Below, piece by piece: positions 32,655-34,361 of a DNA stretch of 34,361 nucleotides. Both the position numbers and the translations under genes were made by a program. Source of the DNA: Faecalibacterium longum CLA-AA-H243. GTDB lineage: Bacteria > Bacillota > Clostridia > Oscillospirales > Ruminococcaceae. The notes under the pieces were generated by a model that saw nothing but the letters and a program-made list of their open reading frames with translations, was not told where the DNA came from and searched no databases. The stretch's first letter is position 1. Each line of letters opens with the position of its first letter. The stretch is from NCBI RefSeq assembly GCF_020687245.1, contig NZ_JAJEQG010000025.1:1-34361 (forward strand). The letters are read 5' to 3'.

Positions 32655-32805
32655 CATCGGAAAAGAAATCCTGAACCGCGCCATTGTTCTCGAGCGATTT
32701 GGCTGGCCTCCTTCTTGCATGGGAGGCGTATATCAGCCCGAGCGTCCCGTTTGTAACTATCCCCAGCCGGATCATGAAACTCCTCCCAAAGAACCCAACA
32801 AGTAA
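32638..32805 (+). CDS. agrD: AgrD-like cyclic thiolactone pro-peptide
   Basis: A 55-residue pro-peptide with an amphipathic N-terminal helix (MKLLNNIGKEILNRAIVLER), a short pheromone core and a charged C-terminal tail. The core SCMGGVYQPERP lines up with ACLWFTHQPEEP of the Clostridium perfringens type, which predicts a five-residue thiolactone ring CMGGV (Cys27-Val31) with an uncertain N-terminal extension. ATG 32638 follows GGAGG at eight bases and overlaps agrB. The tail is unusually long and Pro-rich and contains a second Cys39, which is not typical. Pheromone identity is a prediction. Confidence 0.85.
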   Translation: MKLLNNIGKEILNRAIVLERFGWPPSCMGGVYQPERPVCNYPQPDHETPPKEPNK

Positions 32806-32820
32806 AATAATGGACACAAA

Positions 32821-32886
32821 GACCTCAAACGAAGCTTCCCATATCCCTATTTGGAATATACAGAAGAGTCGTTTGCGGTCTTTTTT
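32821..32886 (+). terminator. Terminator of the agr-like operon
   Basis: Twelve-base arms GACCTCAAACGA (32821-32832) and TCGTTTGCGGTC (32869-32880) pair with one mismatch around a partly paired 36-base loop, followed by six T. It closes the agrBD transcript. Confidence 0.85.
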
Positions 32887-32930
32887 ATTATTTTCACCGC
32901 AGATCTTTCTCACATGAAAAGGAGGTCCTT

Positions 32931-33122
32931 ATGCAGAACGATTTTCGATCCGAGCTGTACATTTCTACCTGCCCCCGATGCGGCACCCGCCTCATGTGTG
33001 GAAAGATCATCGTCACCGGTTTGCAAAAATGTTCCAAGTGCAACCGGCACTGGGTCATCCAGATGGAAAAGAACAAAATATCTGTCACACGGGCATCCCT
33101 CTATTTTGAAGAGTTTGCCTGA
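32931..33122 (+). CDS. Small zinc-ribbon protein, unknown
   Basis: A 63-residue protein with two CxxC pairs (CPRCG at residues 14-18 and CSKC at about 34-37) and a basic C-terminal half, so one zinc ribbon is likely. The ATG at 32931 follows AAAAGGAGGT, a very strong ribosome site. It lies just after the agr terminator, where base composition returns toward that of the backbone, so it may belong to the element rather than to the cargo. I recognise no specific family; a small DNA- or RNA-binding regulator is inference. Confidence 0.62.
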   Translation: MQNDFRSELYISTCPRCGTRLMCGKIIVTGLQKCSKCNRHWVIQMEKNKISVTRASLYFEEFA

Positions 33123-33250
33123 GACCCATTCAAACTGAATATTGCATGAGACATATTGTATCTGCGTCGGATTGGGTTTAGCCCTCAGGGACGGAATTCA
33201 GGAGTCAAGAGTTTGTCAGATAGGACTGGACCGGCTATAGGCCGGACGAG

Positions 33251-33307
33251 ACCGGCAGACGGAAGCGATTTCTTTAGAGAAATTGCGGCTGTCTGCCGGT
33301 CTTTTTT
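33251..33307 (+). terminator. Strong two-tier intrinsic terminator
   Basis: Outer stem ACCGGCAGAC/GTCTGCCGGT (ten pairs) encloses an inner stem GCGATTTCT/AGAAATTGC with loop TTAG; a run of six T follows. Very stable; probably ends the zinc-ribbon transcript. Confidence 0.92.
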
Positions 33308-33394
33308 GCGTTTCGGGATCTGCTTCCGTCGCCCCTTTGGGAGTGACGTATGCGCCGAGGCTGGGAGACGTACATCGCCCGATATCCCTGAGCG

Positions 33395-33431
33395 CCAGAT
33401 TTTGCACGTTCATTCACACGTCAAGATCTGG
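33395..33431 (+). promoter_or_regulatory. Hairpin abutting the ribosome site of the XRE gene
   Basis: CCAGATTTTG-ACGT pairs with ACGTCAAGATCTGG (one bulge, one mismatch), and its last two bases are part of the GGAGGG ribosome site before ATG 33443. It could be an operator or limit translation. Confidence 0.4.
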
Positions 33432-33442
33432 AGGGTAAACCC

Positions 33443-33682
33443 ATGCGCTTTAATCCTGTGGAATGCGGAAAGAGAATGAAAGCTTTGCGCGAAAGCAAAA
33501 ACCTCACACAAATGCAGCTTGCCGAGCAGCTCAATATCAGCCTAAATCATGTAAAAGCGCTGGAGCACGCCAGAAGGCTGTTTTCTATTGATCTTGTTAA
33601 CAGACGTATTTGGTTGCAGTGTAAAGAGCGTATCGAAGATAACGAGAGCCACGCTTTTCCATGTGTGCATAGCAGTTTGTGA
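33443..33682 (+). pseudogene. XRE-family regulator, 3' end lost at the IS110 junction
   Basis: The first 52 codons encode a normal Cro/CI helix-turn-helix (CGKRMKALRESKNLTQMQLA, then EQLNISLNHVKALEHARRLF and SIDLV). From about 33598 the reading frame continues into antisense IS110 sequence (NRRIWLQCKERIEDN onward), so the last part of the 79-residue frame is chimeric. The usual final helices of such a repressor (a stretch like IxLxxxFxVSLDYLL) are missing. ATG 33443 follows GGAGGG. It is probably non-functional. It may be the backbone's own regulator, cut by a rearrangement. Confidence 0.75.
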
Positions 33683-34361
33683 GTTTTCCTGACTGGTATG
33701 TGGACGGAGAACATCCGGCATAAGCCAAAACTTTATCAGGAGAGTTGAAATTTGAAAAATCCCCCACCTCTGCAAGAATCATCGCAGCAGAATAAAATCC
33801 CATTCCGGGAATCGAAAGGATTGGCGGTTTCAATTCATCCATGATTTTCCGAATGGCATCTTCTATTTCGTTGATTTCGGAGGTAAGTTCTTGAATGAGC
33901 TTAATGGTGTGCTTTAATTCCAAAGACTTAGCAGGCATAACAGAACCAATGGATGTTCTGGCTGCATCTCGGATATGAGTAGCTCGGTCTTTTCGGTAAT
34001 GGCCTCTGGATGTTGTCACGAGGATGTTAGCCAATCTGGTCAGATGAGCTTCTGAAATCTGCTTTGCACCGGGATACTCCCTGAGAAGTGCGTAGATTGA
34101 AGTGCCGTGGATAGACGAAACAAGCTGTTCTAATTCTGGAAACAGGATCGTAACCAATCTGGACACCGACTGCTTTAGTTTGGCGCGTTCCTGAACTTTA
34201 TCAAATCGGTATCTCGTGAGTGACTTTAGTTCTTCGTTGTGATATGCTGTATCTGTGTAGGACTTAAGGTCTACATCGGACAATAGCATAGTTGCAATCG
34301 TTTTTGCATCCACACGATCGGTTTTAGTTTTGCGAAGACTGAGGCTCTTTCGATACAGGTT
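33597..34361 (-). CDS. IS110-family transposase, partial at both ends
   Basis: RuvC-like DEDD transposase/recombinase of the IS110 family. The frame is open to the right window edge and starts there with LRKTKTDRVDA, which contains the two late acidic residues of the DEDD core. The middle is coiled, and the second domain (Transposase_20) is visible as IPGMGFYSAAMILAEVGDFS followed by YAGCSPSTYQSGK, with the serine expected to act in strand exchange. The protein ends at YALYTATKYVC, where family members normally continue for about 60-90 residues, so the C-terminus is cut at the junction with the XRE gene. It is therefore 5' partial by window and 3' truncated by rearrangement, and probably inactive. 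Confidence 0.85.
   Translation of the reverse strand, partial: NLYRKSLSLRKTKTDRVDAKTIATMLLSDVDLKSYTDTAYHNEELKSLTRYRFDKVQERAKLKQSVSRLVTILFPELEQLVSSIHGTSIYALLREYPGAKQISEAHLTRLANILVTTSRGHYRKDRATHIRDAARTSIGSVMPAKSLELKHTIKLIQELTSEINEIEDAIRKIMDELKPPILSIPGMGFYSAAMILAEVGDFSNFNSPDKVLAYAGCSPSTYQSGKLTNCYAHMEKRGSRYLRYALYTATKYVC

Larger units (their letters stand above)
33123..33442. other. Structured intergenic region
   Basis: No supported gene in 320 bases. It holds the terminator at 33251, a GC-rich inverted repeat (CCGGCTATAGGCCGG, near 33229) and the hairpin at 33395 next to the following start codon. Confidence 0.55.

Noticed and set aside
1-34361. CRISPR arrays, tRNA or rRNA genes
   Set aside because: No regularly spaced repeats and no cloverleaf or rRNA-like sequence were noticed on either strand by eye.

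Overview
The window is most of a conjugative element of the Tn1549/CD1115 type that carries a foreign cargo module. It looks like a gut Clostridia host: the G+C-rich backbone, Shine-Dalgarno starts, and the gene families (Maff2, PrgI, CD1108, DUF4315, DUF4366, TnpV/TnpW-like proteins) suggest an Oscillospiraceae genome such as Faecalibacterium or a relative. That taxonomic call is inference; no rRNA or core gene is present.

Layout. Positions 1-9100 hold the type IV secretion module: PcfB-like protein (5' partial), VirD4-type coupling ATPase, Maff2 membrane protein, a possible 22-residue peptide, VirB6/TrbL-like membrane protein, PrgI, VirB4 ATPase, an NlpC/P60 cell-wall hydrolase, DUF4315 and DUF4366. 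Positions 9100-10600 are an AT-richer insertion with a small membrane protein, a PD-(D/E)XK (Rpn/transposase-like) nuclease and a degraded second copy of its tail. Positions 10690-14370 hold topoisomerase III and three small accessory genes. Positions 14400-15160 are an AT-rich regulator insertion ending in a strong terminator. Positions 15192-24971 are the DNA-processing module: a 2524-residue methylase/helicase with a tnpV-like gene nested in another frame, MobC, an opposite-strand zinc-finger protein and the MobA relaxase. A cluster of inverted repeats just after mobA is a candidate oriT.

The most interesting part is 25188-32886, a visibly AT-rich cargo. On the minus strand is an operon with a radical SAM/SPASM peptide maturase, a secreted DUF4097-like protein, a 58-residue seven-cysteine precursor peptide absent from ORF lists that use a longer length cut-off, a terminator/attenuator, and an ABC exporter without a C39 peptidase domain. 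Facing it is an agr-like quorum-sensing system: LytTR response regulator, GHKL sensor kinase, AgrB peptidase and AgrD pro-peptide (predicted ring CMGGV), with a small XRE repressor between the two halves. The promoters of the RiPP operon and of agrBD share the same pair of direct repeats (core TTTCACTGCA then ACTG) exactly 21 bp apart, at 36-37 bp from the -10 box. This is the geometry of a LytTR/AgrA site, so the working model is a mobile, population-density-controlled radical-SAM RiPP.

Positions 32931-34361 hold a zinc-ribbon protein, a strong terminator, an XRE regulator cut off after about 52 codons, and an IS110-family transposase that loses its own C-terminus at the same junction and runs off the right edge.
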